Below, piece by piece: positions 1-8,556 of a DNA stretch of 64,000 nt. Both the position numbers and the translations under genes were made by a program. Source of the stretch: Massilia sp. IC2-477 (GTDB taxonomy: Bacteria; Pseudomonadota; Gammaproteobacteria; Burkholderiales; Burkholderiaceae_D); NCBI RefSeq assembly GCF_020707265.1, contig NZ_JAJFEQ010000004.1:62001-126000 (forward strand), given 5' to 3'. Within the stretch, counting starts at the first letter, position 1; each line of letters begins with the position of its first letter. The notes beneath the pieces are model-generated. The model was not told the DNA's origin and searched no databases. It was given only the letters and a program-made list of their open reading frames with translations.

Positions 1-38
1 GTAATGAAACCTTCGTTTAATACGCCTTCAATTGCCAT
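1..38 (-). CDS. nuoB: NADH-quinone oxidoreductase subunit B, first 12 codons (runs off the window)
   Basis: An ATG at 38..36 opens a frame reading MAIEGVLNEGFI before the window ends. It lies 3 bases after the nuoA stop on the same strand, the nuoA-nuoB order of proteobacterial complex I operons, and the N-terminus resembles betaproteobacterial NuoB. NuoB carries the terminal N2 Fe-S cluster near the quinone site. Only the first codons are visible, so the call rests mostly on position. Confidence 0.75.
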   Translation of the reverse strand, partial: MAIEGVLNEGFI

Positions 39-41
39 GGC

Positions 42-401
42 TTATTCCCAATCAAGGGCACCTTTCTTCCAGATGTACCAGAAGCCCACGATGAATTCGG
101 CGATGAACACCATCATCGTGACGAAACCGGTCCAGCCCAGTTCGCGCATCGAGACGCCCCATGGGAAGAAGAATGCCGTTTCCAGATCAAACAAAATAAA
201 CAGGATCGCCACCAGGTAGTAGCGAACGTCGAACTTCATGCGCGCATCTTCGAAGGCTTCGAAGCCGCATTCATACGGGGACAGCTTGGCTGCGTCGGGA
301 CGGTGCGGACCAAGAATGCGGCCGAGCACCTGCGGGGCGACGCCGACGCCGACGCCAATCAGGATAAAGAGAAGTACGGGGAAGTAATTTTCGAGGTTCA
401 C
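42..401 (-). CDS. nuoA: NADH-quinone oxidoreductase subunit A (complex I membrane subunit)
   Basis: A 119-residue membrane protein with three predicted transmembrane segments at about 7-27, 62-82 and 92-112. Between the first two lies the conserved loop with [12 protein letters not shown] and [18 protein letters not shown], diagnostic of NuoA/ND3. It belongs to the membrane arm of proton-pumping NADH:ubiquinone oxidoreductase and helps form the quinone chamber. Length matches the family. It is the first gene of a leftward nuo operon, with nuoB starting 3 bases after its stop. tRNA-Leu, secG and tpiA lie upstream on the same strand, a common betaproteobacterial order. Confidence 0.97.
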   Translation of the reverse strand: MNLENYFPVLLFILIGVGVGVAPQVLGRILGPHRPDAAKLSPYECGFEAFEDARMKFDVRYYLVAILFILFDLETAFFFPWGVSMRELGWTGFVTMMVFIAEFIVGFWYIWKKGALDWE

Positions 402-503
402 GGTGAAGCCTATTTGAACGATCGGTTAATCAAACACTGCAGGGCTGCAGCGCCGAATCGCGCGAACCTGGCTCGGGCCTTCTACCAGGACCACTCGAAT
501 CGT

Positions 504-556
504 AAAAAAGCCAGCGCAGGCAGGAGAGCGGTTGCTCATTGCGCCCTTGCTGGCTT
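504..556 (-). terminator. Probable intrinsic terminator after tRNA-Leu
   Basis: Read on the minus strand, AAGCCAGC (556-549) pairs with GCTGGCTT (515-508), and a run of T at 509-504 follows. The loop is long (33 nt). The position just past the tRNA 3' end suits termination or processing of the tpiA-secG-tRNA transcript before nuoA. Confidence 0.5.
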
Positions 557-566
557 CTTTGTATCT

Positions 567-651
567 TGGTGCCGACGGCGAGACTCGAACTCGCACAGCT
601 TTCGCCACTACCCCCTCAAGATAGCGTGTCTACCAATTTCACCACGTCGGC
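567..651 (-). tRNA. tRNA-Leu, anticodon GAG
   Basis: On the minus strand the 85-nt sequence begins GCCGACG and ends CGTCGGC followed by ACCA, so the acceptor stem is perfect and CCA is encoded. The D-arm GTGAAATTGGTAGACAC is typical of tRNA-Leu. The anticodon stem CTATC/GGTAG encloses TTGAGGG, giving anticodon GAG. The variable arm (GTGGCGAAAGCTGT) is long, as in class II tRNAs, and the T-arm has GAGTTCGAGTCTC. It sits between secG and nuoA on their strand. Confidence 0.95.
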
Positions 652-873
652 TGGAGACCAGTATTTTACCCTGCTTTAGCACTACTTTTCAATGCACAAA
701 TTGCGCTAGCACAAGGAAATTACTAAATTACTCAACATTTCCTTGATGCTTGCCAAACTAGATAGCAGGGTTGGCAGCATTGAGTGGGTTTTCACCCTTC
801 ACCACAGGCGGCACACCAGATGGCGAGCCGCATTCTACTCCGATTCCGGAACGGACGTGCGTCCGCCCCGTTT

Positions 874-1350
874 TTACTTGGTCGGAGCCGGTGCAACTGG
901 TGCAGCTGGCGCAGCAGGAGCCGCGGTCGACGGCGCCGGGTTCGACACACCCGAGGTTTGCGGGATGTCGTTGACCGGAACGGCCGGCGCGGTCGCCGGG
1001 CCGGCGTTCGGGCCTGCGCCCGGCACGTCGCTAGGAATGCCGGTGGCCGGCGCCTTCGACGACGGCACGGTCACGCGCTCCATCACACCGCCATCGGTGC
1101 CCGCTGCGGTGCGGCCATTGCTGAACCAGGCCAGGGCCAGGGTCGAGGCGAAGAACACGGCGGCCGCGACGGCGGTCGACTTCGACAGGAAGTTCGACGA
1201 GCCCGAGGCGCCGAACAGGCTGCCCGATGCGCCGGAGCCGAAGGCCGCGCCCATGTCGGCGCCCTTGCCGTGCTGGACCAGCACCAGACCGATGATGGCC
1301 AGGGCCGAAATAACCTGCACGACAATAATCAGATTGAACAAGGTGTTCAT
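874..1350 (-). CDS. secG: Preprotein translocase subunit SecG
   Basis: A 158-residue protein with a first transmembrane helix at about 3-23 (NLIIVVQVISALAIIGLVLV), the conserved cytoplasmic QHGKGADMGAAFGSGAS segment, and a second helix at about 55-75. This is the SecG signature; SecG is the accessory subunit of the SecYEG channel and helps SecA-driven export. The C-terminal 60 residues are a low-complexity Ala/Pro/Gly tail, longer than in E. coli SecG (110 aa) but usual in betaproteobacteria. It lies between tpiA and tRNA-Leu, the classic neighbours. The ATG at 1350 is followed directly by the first helix. Confidence 0.96.
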   Translation of the reverse strand: MNTLFNLIIVVQVISALAIIGLVLVQHGKGADMGAAFGSGASGSLFGASGSSNFLSKSTAVAAAVFFASTLALAWFSNGRTAAGTDGGVMERVTVPSSKAPATGIPSDVPGAGPNAGPATAPAVPVNDIPQTSGVSNPAPSTAAPAAPAAPVAPAPTK

Positions 1351-1410
1351 TGCAATTCCATTCCCAAGTTAACGACGTTTTAAATGCTTTACTTCTAAAA
1401 CTTTTGTCTG

Positions 1411-2160
1411 TTATGACGCTGCGCGGATGATGCCGAGGAAGTCTTCCGCCTTCAGCGCCGCGCCGCCAATCAGGCCGCCGTCGATATCCGGCTGCGCCAT
1501 CAGGTCCGCCGCATTATCCGGCTTCATGCTGCCGCCGTACAGCACCAGCGTGTTTTCCGCGGCTTCAGCGTTGCAAGCACGCAGTTTTTCGCGCAGGGCA
1601 GCGTGCACTTCCTGGGCCATGGCCGGGGTTGCGGTCTTGCCGGTGCCGATCGCCCATACCGGCTCGTAGGCCAGCACGATCTTGTCGATGGCTTGCGCGC
1701 CGATGGCTTCCAGCACGGCGTCCAGCTGGGCATTCACGACCGCCATGGTCTGCCCCGCTTCGCGCTGCACCAGGGTTTCGCCGACGCAGACGATCGGGGT
1801 CAGGCCCGCCGCCAGGGCGGCCCCGGTCTTCTTGGCCACCAGCTCATTGGTTTCGCCGTGGTAAGCGCGGCGTTCGGAGTGGCCGACGATCACGTAGCGG
1901 CTGCCGAAATCCTGCAGCATCGTCATGCACACTTCGCCGGTATAGGCGCCGACCGGATGGCAGGACACATCCTGCGCGCCCCAGGCAACCGGGGAGCCCT
2001 TCAGGATTTCTTCGGCCTGGAACAGGTAAGGCGCCGGCACGCAGACCGCCACGGCGGCCTTGGCATTGTCGAGCCCTTCGAGGATACCGGTCAGGAGCGT
2101 GGCATTGGCCGCGCGGCTGCCGTTCATTTTCCAGTTACCTACGACGAGTTTGGGACGCAT
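1411..2160 (-). CDS. tpiA: Triosephosphate isomerase
   Basis: A 249-residue (beta/alpha)8 enzyme that interconverts dihydroxyacetone phosphate and glyceraldehyde 3-phosphate in glycolysis and gluconeogenesis. All active-site motifs are present: GNWKMNG with the catalytic Lys near the N-terminus, IVGHSERR with the electrophilic His, and [14 protein letters not shown] with the catalytic Glu and start of the flexible loop. The phosphate-gripping GGS occurs in [11 protein letters not shown]. Length matches the family. It is the likely first gene of the tpiA-secG-tRNA-Leu unit. Confidence 0.98.
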   Translation of the reverse strand: MRPKLVVGNWKMNGSRAANATLLTGILEGLDNAKAAVAVCVPAPYLFQAEEILKGSPVAWGAQDVSCHPVGAYTGEVCMTMLQDFGSRYVIVGHSERRAYHGETNELVAKKTGAALAAGLTPIVCVGETLVQREAGQTMAVVNAQLDAVLEAIGAQAIDKIVLAYEPVWAIGTGKTATPAMAQEVHAALREKLRACNAEAAENTLVLYGGSMKPDNAADLMAQPDIDGGLIGGAALKAEDFLGIIRAAS

Positions 2161-2266
2161 AGAAGCCCATGATTAGATTAACCCGCTATTCTAGCGGTCG
2201 AATATGTAGCGGTCAAACAATGGCTGAGCCACCTAGACGCGCTACTTCCCTTGTTGATTCAATCTC

Positions 2267-3247
2267 TTAGATCACTTCCAGCACGATCTTGCCGACGTGG
2301 GTGCTGGACTCCATCAGCGCATGCGCCTCGGCCGCCTGGGCCAGCGGGAACCTGCGGTAGATGACCGGCTTGAGTTTCCTTTGGGCGAACAGCGGCCACA
2401 CGCGTTCGCGCAAGCTGCGTGCGATCGCCGCCTTGAACGCGACCGGGCGCGGGCGCAGGGTCGAGCCGCTGATCTGCAGACGACGGCGCAGCACCTGGCC
2501 CAGGTCGATCTCGGCCTTCGCGCCGCCCAGCAGCGCGATCAGGGCGATGCGGCCGTCGTCGGCCAGGCAGTCGACCTCGCGCGGGAGGTAGTCGCCGGCC
2601 ACCATGTCGAGGATGACGTCGACGCCCTTCCCGCCCGTCAGGTCCTTGACCACCTGGGCGAAATCTTCGGTGCGGTAATTGATGCCGCGCTCGGCGCCCA
2701 GCTGTTCGCAGGCGCGGCACTTGTCATCCGAGCCGGCGGTGGCGAACACGCGGTGGCCGAGCGCCGTGGCGAGCTGGATCGCGGTCACGCCGATGCCCGA
2801 GCTGCCGCCCTGCACCAGCAGGGTTTCGCCGGGCGCAAGGCGCGCGCGGTCGAACACATTGGTCCACACCGTGAAGAAGGTCTCGGGCAGCGAGGCCGCT
2901 TCCAGGGGCGTAAGACCTTCCGGGATCGGCAGGCACTGCTCGGCCGGCGCGGTGCAGTACTCGGCATAGCCGCCGCCCTGCACCAGGGCGCAGACCATGT
3001 CGCCCTTGTTGAAGCTGGCCGCGGCGTAGTCGCCGTCGACGATTTCGCCGGCCACTTCCAGTCCCGGCAGCTCGGAGGCGCCCGGCGGCACCGGGTACTT
3101 GCCCAGGCGCTGCAGCACGTCCGGGCGATTGATGCCGGCCGCGTGCACCTTGATCAGGACTTCGCCGGCCTTCGGCACCGGCGTCGGCCGTTCGCACAGC
3201 TGGAGGACGTCCGGCTTGCCGGGCTGCGTGATGTGGATGGCGCGCAT
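2267..3247 (-). CDS. NAD(P)H:quinone oxidoreductase, PIG3/Qor branch of the MDR superfamily
   Basis: A 326-residue medium-chain dehydrogenase/reductase. The N-terminal GroES-like half starts MRAIHITQPGKPDVL and holds GINRPDVLQRLGKYPVPPG; the Rossmann half has the cofactor loop LLVQGGSSGIGVTAIQLA at about 143-160 and DVILDMVAGDYL. It lacks the Cys/His ligands of zinc alcohol dehydrogenases, which fits the zinc-free quinone oxidoreductase branch (TIGR02824-like). It probably reduces quinones or enones with NADPH; the substrate cannot be read from sequence. It lies upstream of tpiA on the same strand, 106 bases away. Confidence 0.85.
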   Translation of the reverse strand: MRAIHITQPGKPDVLQLCERPTPVPKAGEVLIKVHAAGINRPDVLQRLGKYPVPPGASELPGLEVAGEIVDGDYAAASFNKGDMVCALVQGGGYAEYCTAPAEQCLPIPEGLTPLEAASLPETFFTVWTNVFDRARLAPGETLLVQGGSSGIGVTAIQLATALGHRVFATAGSDDKCRACEQLGAERGINYRTEDFAQVVKDLTGGKGVDVILDMVAGDYLPREVDCLADDGRIALIALLGGAKAEIDLGQVLRRRLQISGSTLRPRPVAFKAAIARSLRERVWPLFAQRKLKPVIYRRFPLAQAAEAHALMESSTHVGKIVLEVI

Positions 3248-3316
3248 GGAGGGCTCCCGTGTTGAAAAAACCGCAATTGTAAGGGAGTGCGGAAAAAGCT
3301 GTGCGTCCGGTTCCGC

Positions 3317-3772
3317 TTACCCGGTATAGGGACCGAACCAGCTGTTCCAGAATTCGTCTGCCGGCGCGCAGTGCTCCATGCGGCGTCGCTCGGCTACCCG
3401 ACCATCCTTGGCAACGAGGCGAAGCGAGCACAGGAACGGATCACCGTATTCGATGTAGCCTGGCCGCTTCGGGACCGGAGGCAGGCCGAACTCGACCGAA
3501 ATCGTCGCAGCGTCCAGTTCGTCCAGTGCCGCGCCGTGCCGACCGAGCGCCTGACGCAGATGATGCGCCCACGTCCGTGCCAGGCTAGTGCTCGCAGGGA
3601 ACGGCGGGTTCGCACAAGCGGCAAGCAGGTTCAGGTCGATTCTGTTGTCGGCCGCGCGGGCCTCGAAGTACATGACGCCCAGCGCCCAGTGGCGCTGATA
3701 GTCGTTGTCGCGGCCGACGAACTTGTCGAGCAATCCGGCTGCGATATGGTTGAGCTTGTATTTGGAAAGCAT
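3317..3772 (-). CDS. Hypothetical protein, 151 aa
   Basis: I do not recognise the family. The protein starts MLSKYKLNHIAAGLLDKFVGRDND and looks soluble, with no signal peptide or membrane segment. It has an aromatic-rich C-terminus (EFWNSWFGPYTG) and a YIEYGDPFLCSLRLVAKDGR stretch that may form beta strands. Third-base GC and amino-acid use are normal for the neighbourhood, and opposing frames read as Arg-rich shadow, so coding here is plausible. It stands alone between the quinone oxidoreductase and another small hypothetical gene, both on the same strand. Confidence 0.6.
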   Translation of the reverse strand: MLSKYKLNHIAAGLLDKFVGRDNDYQRHWALGVMYFEARAADNRIDLNLLAACANPPFPASTSLARTWAHHLRQALGRHGAALDELDAATISVEFGLPPVPKRPGYIEYGDPFLCSLRLVAKDGRVAERRRMEHCAPADEFWNSWFGPYTG

Positions 3773-3818
3773 GCTTGCTGGCTAGTACACAGGCAATGCT
3801 GCAGCTTATCAGATGCGC

Positions 3819-4055
3819 TCAGGCACGCCGATGCTGCTCAGGAGGCGGCGCGACACTCACCCCGCGCAGGGTATCGCGACGCAGCCGCACCCGGGTATGC
3901 GGCGCACGGATGCCCGCCGACATGCCCCAGGCCGCAGCCCAGCGCAGCGCACGGTCCGTCTCCGGCCCGAAAGGGCGGGCGGCCGAGGCGCGGTTCAGCG
4001 CGGCCGACATACGCTGCATTGCGTAAAGCTTTCTCATCGAAACAATCTTGGCCAT
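3819..4055 (-). CDS. Small hypothetical protein, 78 aa, weakly supported
   Basis: A short frame starting MAKIVSMRKLYAMQRM and rich in Arg and Ala, with no recognisable domain, signal or membrane helix. The first 50 residues read like a normal helical protein and the last 25 like random high-GC translation. Other frames of the same stretch are also open, so the evidence is only an intact frame in a gap between two same-strand genes. It may be spurious. Confidence 0.3.
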   Translation of the reverse strand: MAKIVSMRKLYAMQRMSAALNRASAARPFGPETDRALRWAAAWGMSAGIRAPHTRVRLRRDTLRGVSVAPPPEQHRRA

Positions 4056-4098
4056 GGGACCAAGATAAAACTTCGGACGAAGAGAAACCGTGCCCTAC

Positions 4099-5091
4099 CT
4101 AACTCATTGCGCCAACCGGCTCGCGCGGGCTATAGAGCGGCGTCAAACCGGCATCGACCGCCTGCAGCGCCTGCAGCGCCATCGCATAAGCGCCGTCGAA
4201 GGATTTTGCTGCGGCAATGAAACGGCCGTTGTGGCAGAACTTCGCATCCGCCACGCCGGTGACGCGCGCCAGGTCCTCGTCGCGCAGGCCGGCCCAGCTT
4301 TCGGGAAGATCGGCGCGGGCGTCGAAGGTGTCGGTGGTGGCCGGCACCGTGTGCAGCATGTGGCGGTCTTCCGACAGGCTGTGGCTGATCACGAAGAGCA
4401 CTTTCGGCATTTCCTTGCGCACCACCGAACTCCAGGGCAGCGCGGCATTCTTCAGGAACAGCAGGCGCCCGTTTTCCAGCGTCCCGGACTGGCGCACCTG
4501 GGCCAGCGCGAGGATGGCGCCGACGCGGTACTTGACCGAGTTGATGATGACCTCGGTGAGGAAGTCCATCGCCTTGCGGAACTGGGCCAGGCGGTAGGCT
4601 TCCGCCTCGGCGCCGTAACCGAGGCGCTGCTCATCCAGCCAGTTCGGGTTGAAGCCCGAGACCACGGCCGACATGCCATAGCCGCCCGGCGCATTCTTCG
4701 CTGCCCCGACGTCGGACAAATCGAGGTACTGGACGATGTCGGCATCGATCGCGTAAGCCATCTGCTGCGCGGTGTCGTCGTCGAGCCCGTGCCCGGTGTG
4801 TTCAGCGGCCAGCGTGGCCACGCAGCGCGCGCCGTACTCGCGCCAGACCAGGCCGGCGCTGGCATAGGGCACGCCGCTGGCGCGGGCGCCCTCGAAACCC
4901 TTCTGGTGGTGGTCGAAGCGGCCGCTGGCCGGGTCCCAGATGCCGCCGACGTCGACCACGAAGTCGGCGGCTTCGATGATGGAAGGCTCGCGGGTGCGGA
5001 CGATCTCGGCTTCAGGGAAGAGAATGTGCAGGACGGCCACCGCCCATGCGTCGTCCGCATGGAACTTGCCGTTGTGGGTCACGATGACCAT
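4099..5091 (-). CDS. MYG1 family protein (UPF0160, DHH-like metal-dependent hydrolase)
   Basis: A 330-residue protein with the MYG1 signatures: THNGKFHADDAWAVAVL at the N-terminus, FVVDVGGIWDP then RFDHHQKGFE (the DHH-like metal motif) at about 50-75, and CHNGRFIAAAKS near the C-terminus. MYG1 proteins are Mn-dependent exonuclease-like enzymes related to DHH phosphoesterases; eukaryotic members act on RNA in nucleus and mitochondria. The bacterial role is not settled. Length is close to the family norm. It lies downstream of fdhD on the same strand with a 58-base gap and no evident functional link. Confidence 0.85.
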   Translation of the reverse strand: MVIVTHNGKFHADDAWAVAVLHILFPEAEIVRTREPSIIEAADFVVDVGGIWDPASGRFDHHQKGFEGARASGVPYASAGLVWREYGARCVATLAAEHTGHGLDDDTAQQMAYAIDADIVQYLDLSDVGAAKNAPGGYGMSAVVSGFNPNWLDEQRLGYGAEAEAYRLAQFRKAMDFLTEVIINSVKYRVGAILALAQVRQSGTLENGRLLFLKNAALPWSSVVRKEMPKVLFVISHSLSEDRHMLHTVPATTDTFDARADLPESWAGLRDEDLARVTGVADAKFCHNGRFIAAAKSFDGAYAMALQALQAVDAGLTPLYSPREPVGAMS

Positions 5092-5149
5092 GAAGGCTCC
5101 AGGATGCTAGGTTCAAGGAGCGCATCATACCTGTTCCAAGCCCGCGGCT

Positions 5150-5986
5150 TCACACGGCTTCAGGCGCAAGCCGCTGCGGATGGCTGTAAATCACATGCCG
5201 CCCTCCCCGCACGAAACCGGCCAGTGTCACCCCGGCCTGCCCGGCCAGCTGCACGGCCAGCGCGGTCGGCGCCGAGATCGCGGCCAGCAAAGGAAAGCCT
5301 GCACGCGCCGCCTTCTGCACCATCTCGAAGCTGGCGCGGCTGGTCACCACCGCGAAGCCCGCGGCGGTATCGATCTTCGCGCGCAGCAGCGCGCCGACCA
5401 GCTTGTCGAGCGCATTGTGGCGGCCGACGTCTTCGCGCACGCACAGCAGTTCGCCACTGGCGTCGGCCCAGCCGGCCGCATGCACGGCGCCGGTCGCATG
5501 GTGCAGTTCCTGGCGCGCCGCCAGCGCCGCCATCGCCCGGTGCAGGGCTTCGGGCGGGAAGCGCGTGTCGGGAACGGCGCGCGCATCGAGGTCGTCGCCG
5601 TCGAACCAGTCCAGGCTTTCGATGCCGCACAGGCCGCAGCCGGTCCGGCCCAGGCGGGCGCGCCGCGTTTCCTTCAGGCGCATCATGGCGCCGGAAGCGA
5701 TCCGTATCTCGATGGCGATGCCGTGTGCCGCCTCGTCGACGTCGATGTCGTAGATGTCGCGCGCATCGCGCACGATGCGTTCGGCCAGCGAGAAGCCGAC
5801 GGCGAAGTCTTCCAGGTCGCGCGGCGTGGCCAGCATCACCGCGTGGCTGATGCCGTTGTAGACCAGGGCCACGGGCAGCTCTTCCGCCACCAGTTCGGAT
5901 ACGCCCTCCGATGCGCCGTCCTGCCAGCGCGCCGCCAATACGCGGCTGGCGCCCGGCGGCGCAAAAAAGCCCTCGCCCGCATTCAT
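5150..5986 (-). CDS. fdhD: Formate dehydrogenase accessory sulfurtransferase FdhD
   Basis: A 278-residue protein. In E. coli FdhD passes sulfur from IscS to the molybdenum cofactor of formate dehydrogenases. The conserved cysteine motif appears as RTGCGLCGIESL, and CVREDVGRHNALDKLVG and VTSRASFEMVQKAARAG are further FdhD blocks. I chose the ATG at 5986 because it overlaps the stop of the preceding molybdoenzyme gene by 4 bases (ATGA) and is followed by MNAGEGFFAPPG. The coupling suggests FdhD matures that enzyme. A cysteine desulfurase (IscS) is also encoded in this window. Confidence 0.95.
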   Translation of the reverse strand: MNAGEGFFAPPGASRVLAARWQDGASEGVSELVAEELPVALVYNGISHAVMLATPRDLEDFAVGFSLAERIVRDARDIYDIDVDEAAHGIAIEIRIASGAMMRLKETRRARLGRTGCGLCGIESLDWFDGDDLDARAVPDTRFPPEALHRAMAALAARQELHHATGAVHAAGWADASGELLCVREDVGRHNALDKLVGALLRAKIDTAAGFAVVTSRASFEMVQKAARAGFPLLAAISAPTALAVQLAGQAGVTLAGFVRGGRHVIYSHPQRLAPEAV

Positions 5987-8286
5987 GACGGCCTCCCGCC
6001 GCGTTCGAGGATCACATCGATCGCCTTCGCTGCCGGCACCTTGCTTTCCTTGGCGTGGTGCCACAGCGGGATCAGGGGATTCAGTTCCGGGAAATAGCCG
6101 GCGATGCAGCCCTGCGGCACGTCGTAGGGCACCACCGCCAGGCCGGCGACGCGGCGCTCGACGCCATCCTCGGCAGCGCAGCGCAGGCTGACGATGTCGC
6201 CCTGCGCCAGCGCGTACTTCGCCATGTCGGCGCGCGCCATGAAGATCACCATGCGGCTGCCGTAGACGCCGCGGAAGCGGTCGTCGTGACTGTAGATCGT
6301 GGTGTTGAACTGGCCGTCGCTGCGCACCGTGAACAGGCGCAGCGTCGCCGCCCCGCTTCTCAGGTCCGGGTTGCCTGCCAGCGTGTCCGGCGCCGTAAAC
6401 TCGGCCTTGCCGCTGGCGGTCTTCCACACCCGGTGTGCGGCGCCGAGCGGCTTGCGAAAGCCGCCGGGCTGCCACATGCGGGCATTGAAATCGTGGAAGA
6501 TGTCGGGATAGGTCGCTTCGATGGCGTCGCGGATGCCGGCGTAGTCGCCCACCCAGCGGTCCCAGTCGACGCGCGGGTTCGGGTCCAGGGTCGCCTTGGC
6601 AATGCCGGCCACGATCGCCGGTTCCGACAGCAGCGTTTCCGCTACCGGCTCGGCCATGCCGCGCGAGCCGTGCATGCAGGCGGTCGAGTCCTCGATGGTC
6701 ACGGCCTGCTCGACACCCTGCTGGCGGTCGATCTCGATCCGTCCCAGGCAAGGCAGGATGTAGGATGCCTTGCCGTGGACCAGATGGTTGCGATTGAGCT
6801 TGGTGGAGACCTGCACCGTCAGGGGAATCTCGCGCCAGGCGGCTTCCATCAGGCCGCGCTCGGGCACCGCGCGCACGAAGTTGCCGCCCAGGCCGATGAA
6901 GGCTTTCACCTTGCGCGCCAGGATGGCTTCGCAGGCCTCGACCGTGTTCATGCCCTGCTCGCGTGGCGGTTCGAAACCGTACTGCTCCTTCAGTTTGTCG
7001 AGCGGCGCCAGTTCCGGCTTCTCGGTGATGCCGACCGTGCGCTGGCCCTGCACGTTGGAGTGGCCGCGCACCGGGCACACGCCGGCCCCGGGCTTGCCGA
7101 CGTTGCCGCGCAGGAGCAGCAGGTTGACGACCATGGCCACGTTCTGCACGCCGTTGCGGTGCTGGGTCAGGCCCATGCCATAGACCGCCATCACGGCGCT
7201 CGAGCTACGGTAGACCTGGGCCGCGCTTTCCAGGGCGCCGCGTCGCAGGCCCGATTCGCGCTCGATGTCTTCCCAGGGGCAGGCACGCACCGACGCCTCG
7301 AATTCCGCGAAACCGTGGGTATGCTCCTGCAGGAAGGCGGTGTCGAGGACGCGCTGGGCGCCGGCCGCGCGGGCGGCATCGTCGAAGTCGACAATGGCCT
7401 TGCACAGGCCCATGATCGCGGCCGTGTCGCCGCCCGGCTTGACCTGGTGGTACTGGGTACTGATCGGCGTCTCGGCGCCAGTGAGCATCTCCGTCGGCGA
7501 CTGCGGATTGGTGAAACTGACCAGGCCGCGCTCGCGCAGCGGATTGAAGGTGATGATCGGCACACCGCGCCGGCGCGCTTCCTGCAGCTGGTGCAGCATG
7601 CGCGGGCTGTTCACGCCCACGTTCTGGCCGAAGAAGAAGATGCAGTCGGTCTGTTCGAAGTCGTCCAGCACCACGGTGCCGACCGGCACGCCCAGCGTCT
7701 TCTGCAGCCCGACCGACGTGCTTTCATGGCACATGTTCGAGCTGTCCGGCAGGTTGTTGTTGCCGTACATGCGCGCCAGCAGCGCGTACATGTAGGAGGT
7801 CTCGAGCGAGGCCCGGCCCGAGCTGTAGAACACGACTTCCTTCGGATCGAAGCCGCGCAGGCTTGCTCCGATTTCGGCAAACGCGGTGTCCCAGGCAATC
7901 TCGCGGTATCTGTCGGACTGGGCGTCGTAGCGCAGCGGGACGGTCAGGCGGCCCTGGTCTTCCAGGCTGTGGTCGTCCCAGCTTTCCAGTTCGGTAACGG
8001 TGTGGCGTTCGAAGAAATCGGCGCCAATCGCTTTGCTGGTCGTCTCCCAGGCGGTGGCCTTGGCGCCGCTTTCGCAGAATTCGAAGGGATGCGGATTGGC
8101 CGGCTTGGCCCAGGCGCAGCTGACGCACATGAAGCCGTCCGGCTTGTTCTGGCGCAGCAGCAGGCGGCTGTCCTTCAGCGGCACACGCTGGTGCAGCAGG
8201 ATGGTGGTGACCTCCTGTACCGATCCCCAGCCGCCGGCAGGCATGGTCGGGTTCTCGATCCTGACGTCTCCAGAATGCTTGCTCAT
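5983..8286 (-). CDS. FdhF/YdeP family molybdopterin oxidoreductase
   Basis: A 767-residue member of the DMSO reductase superfamily, YdeP branch. Near the N-terminus Cys54, Cys57 and Cys71 (CVSC ... FCESGAKA) replace the usual Fe-S motif. Molybdopterin-binding blocks include DCIFFFGQNVGVNSPRM, MAVYGMGLTQHRNGVQN, RGNVGKPGAGVCPVRGHSN and FIGLGGNFVRAVP. At the place where FdhF carries selenocysteine this protein has DSSNMCHEST (residues 181-190), so Ser, not Cys or Sec, stands at the metal-ligand position. It probably binds bis-MGD in the cytoplasm; no Tat signal is seen. In E. coli YdeP is linked to acid resistance. fdhD follows in a 4-base overlap. Substrate unknown. Confidence 0.88.
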   Translation of the reverse strand: MSKHSGDVRIENPTMPAGGWGSVQEVTTILLHQRVPLKDSRLLLRQNKPDGFMCVSCAWAKPANPHPFEFCESGAKATAWETTSKAIGADFFERHTVTELESWDDHSLEDQGRLTVPLRYDAQSDRYREIAWDTAFAEIGASLRGFDPKEVVFYSSGRASLETSYMYALLARMYGNNNLPDSSNMCHESTSVGLQKTLGVPVGTVVLDDFEQTDCIFFFGQNVGVNSPRMLHQLQEARRRGVPIITFNPLRERGLVSFTNPQSPTEMLTGAETPISTQYHQVKPGGDTAAIMGLCKAIVDFDDAARAAGAQRVLDTAFLQEHTHGFAEFEASVRACPWEDIERESGLRRGALESAAQVYRSSSAVMAVYGMGLTQHRNGVQNVAMVVNLLLLRGNVGKPGAGVCPVRGHSNVQGQRTVGITEKPELAPLDKLKEQYGFEPPREQGMNTVEACEAILARKVKAFIGLGGNFVRAVPERGLMEAAWREIPLTVQVSTKLNRNHLVHGKASYILPCLGRIEIDRQQGVEQAVTIEDSTACMHGSRGMAEPVAETLLSEPAIVAGIAKATLDPNPRVDWDRWVGDYAGIRDAIEATYPDIFHDFNARMWQPGGFRKPLGAAHRVWKTASGKAEFTAPDTLAGNPDLRSGAATLRLFTVRSDGQFNTTIYSHDDRFRGVYGSRMVIFMARADMAKYALAQGDIVSLRCAAEDGVERRVAGLAVVPYDVPQGCIAGYFPELNPLIPLWHHAKESKVPAAKAIDVILERGGRPS

Positions 8287-8477
8287 GGCGGCTCCTCGTC
8301 GGTAGAAGCCTCACGCTAGTCCTGTTGCCGGGCTGACTCGGTGCGCCCGCCCACAAACGCGGCGGGACGACGGGTCAACCTCCGGACAAGATTTCTCTAC
8401 AATCCATGGAAAGTTCTTGCAGGAATGTTAATCTTTTCGGGCTTCGATGCCGCGCAAAGGATGCCCCTGTTGCCGTC

Positions 8478-8506
8478 TTGTCCACGGTGCGCGCGCTCGC
8501 TAGATT
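8478..8506 (+). promoter_or_regulatory. Candidate sigma-70 promoter for the GDSL hydrolase
   Basis: TTGTCC at 8478-8483 and TAGATT at 8501-8506 are separated by exactly 17 bases, placing the expected start about 45 bases before the ATG at 8557. It lies in the 270-base divergent gap between the YdeP-like gene and the hydrolase. Judged by eye only. Confidence 0.4.
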
Positions 8507-8556
8507 GATAGACGAGCTCATGCGTAACGCATGTGCACCACCGAAAGGAGCTTGCA

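Noticed and set aside
6055..8319. A 754-codon open frame on the plus strand opposite the YdeP-like gene
   Set aside because: Composition is His/Arg/Gly/Ala-rich without domains, the typical shadow of a high-GC gene; the minus strand carries a full molybdoenzyme.
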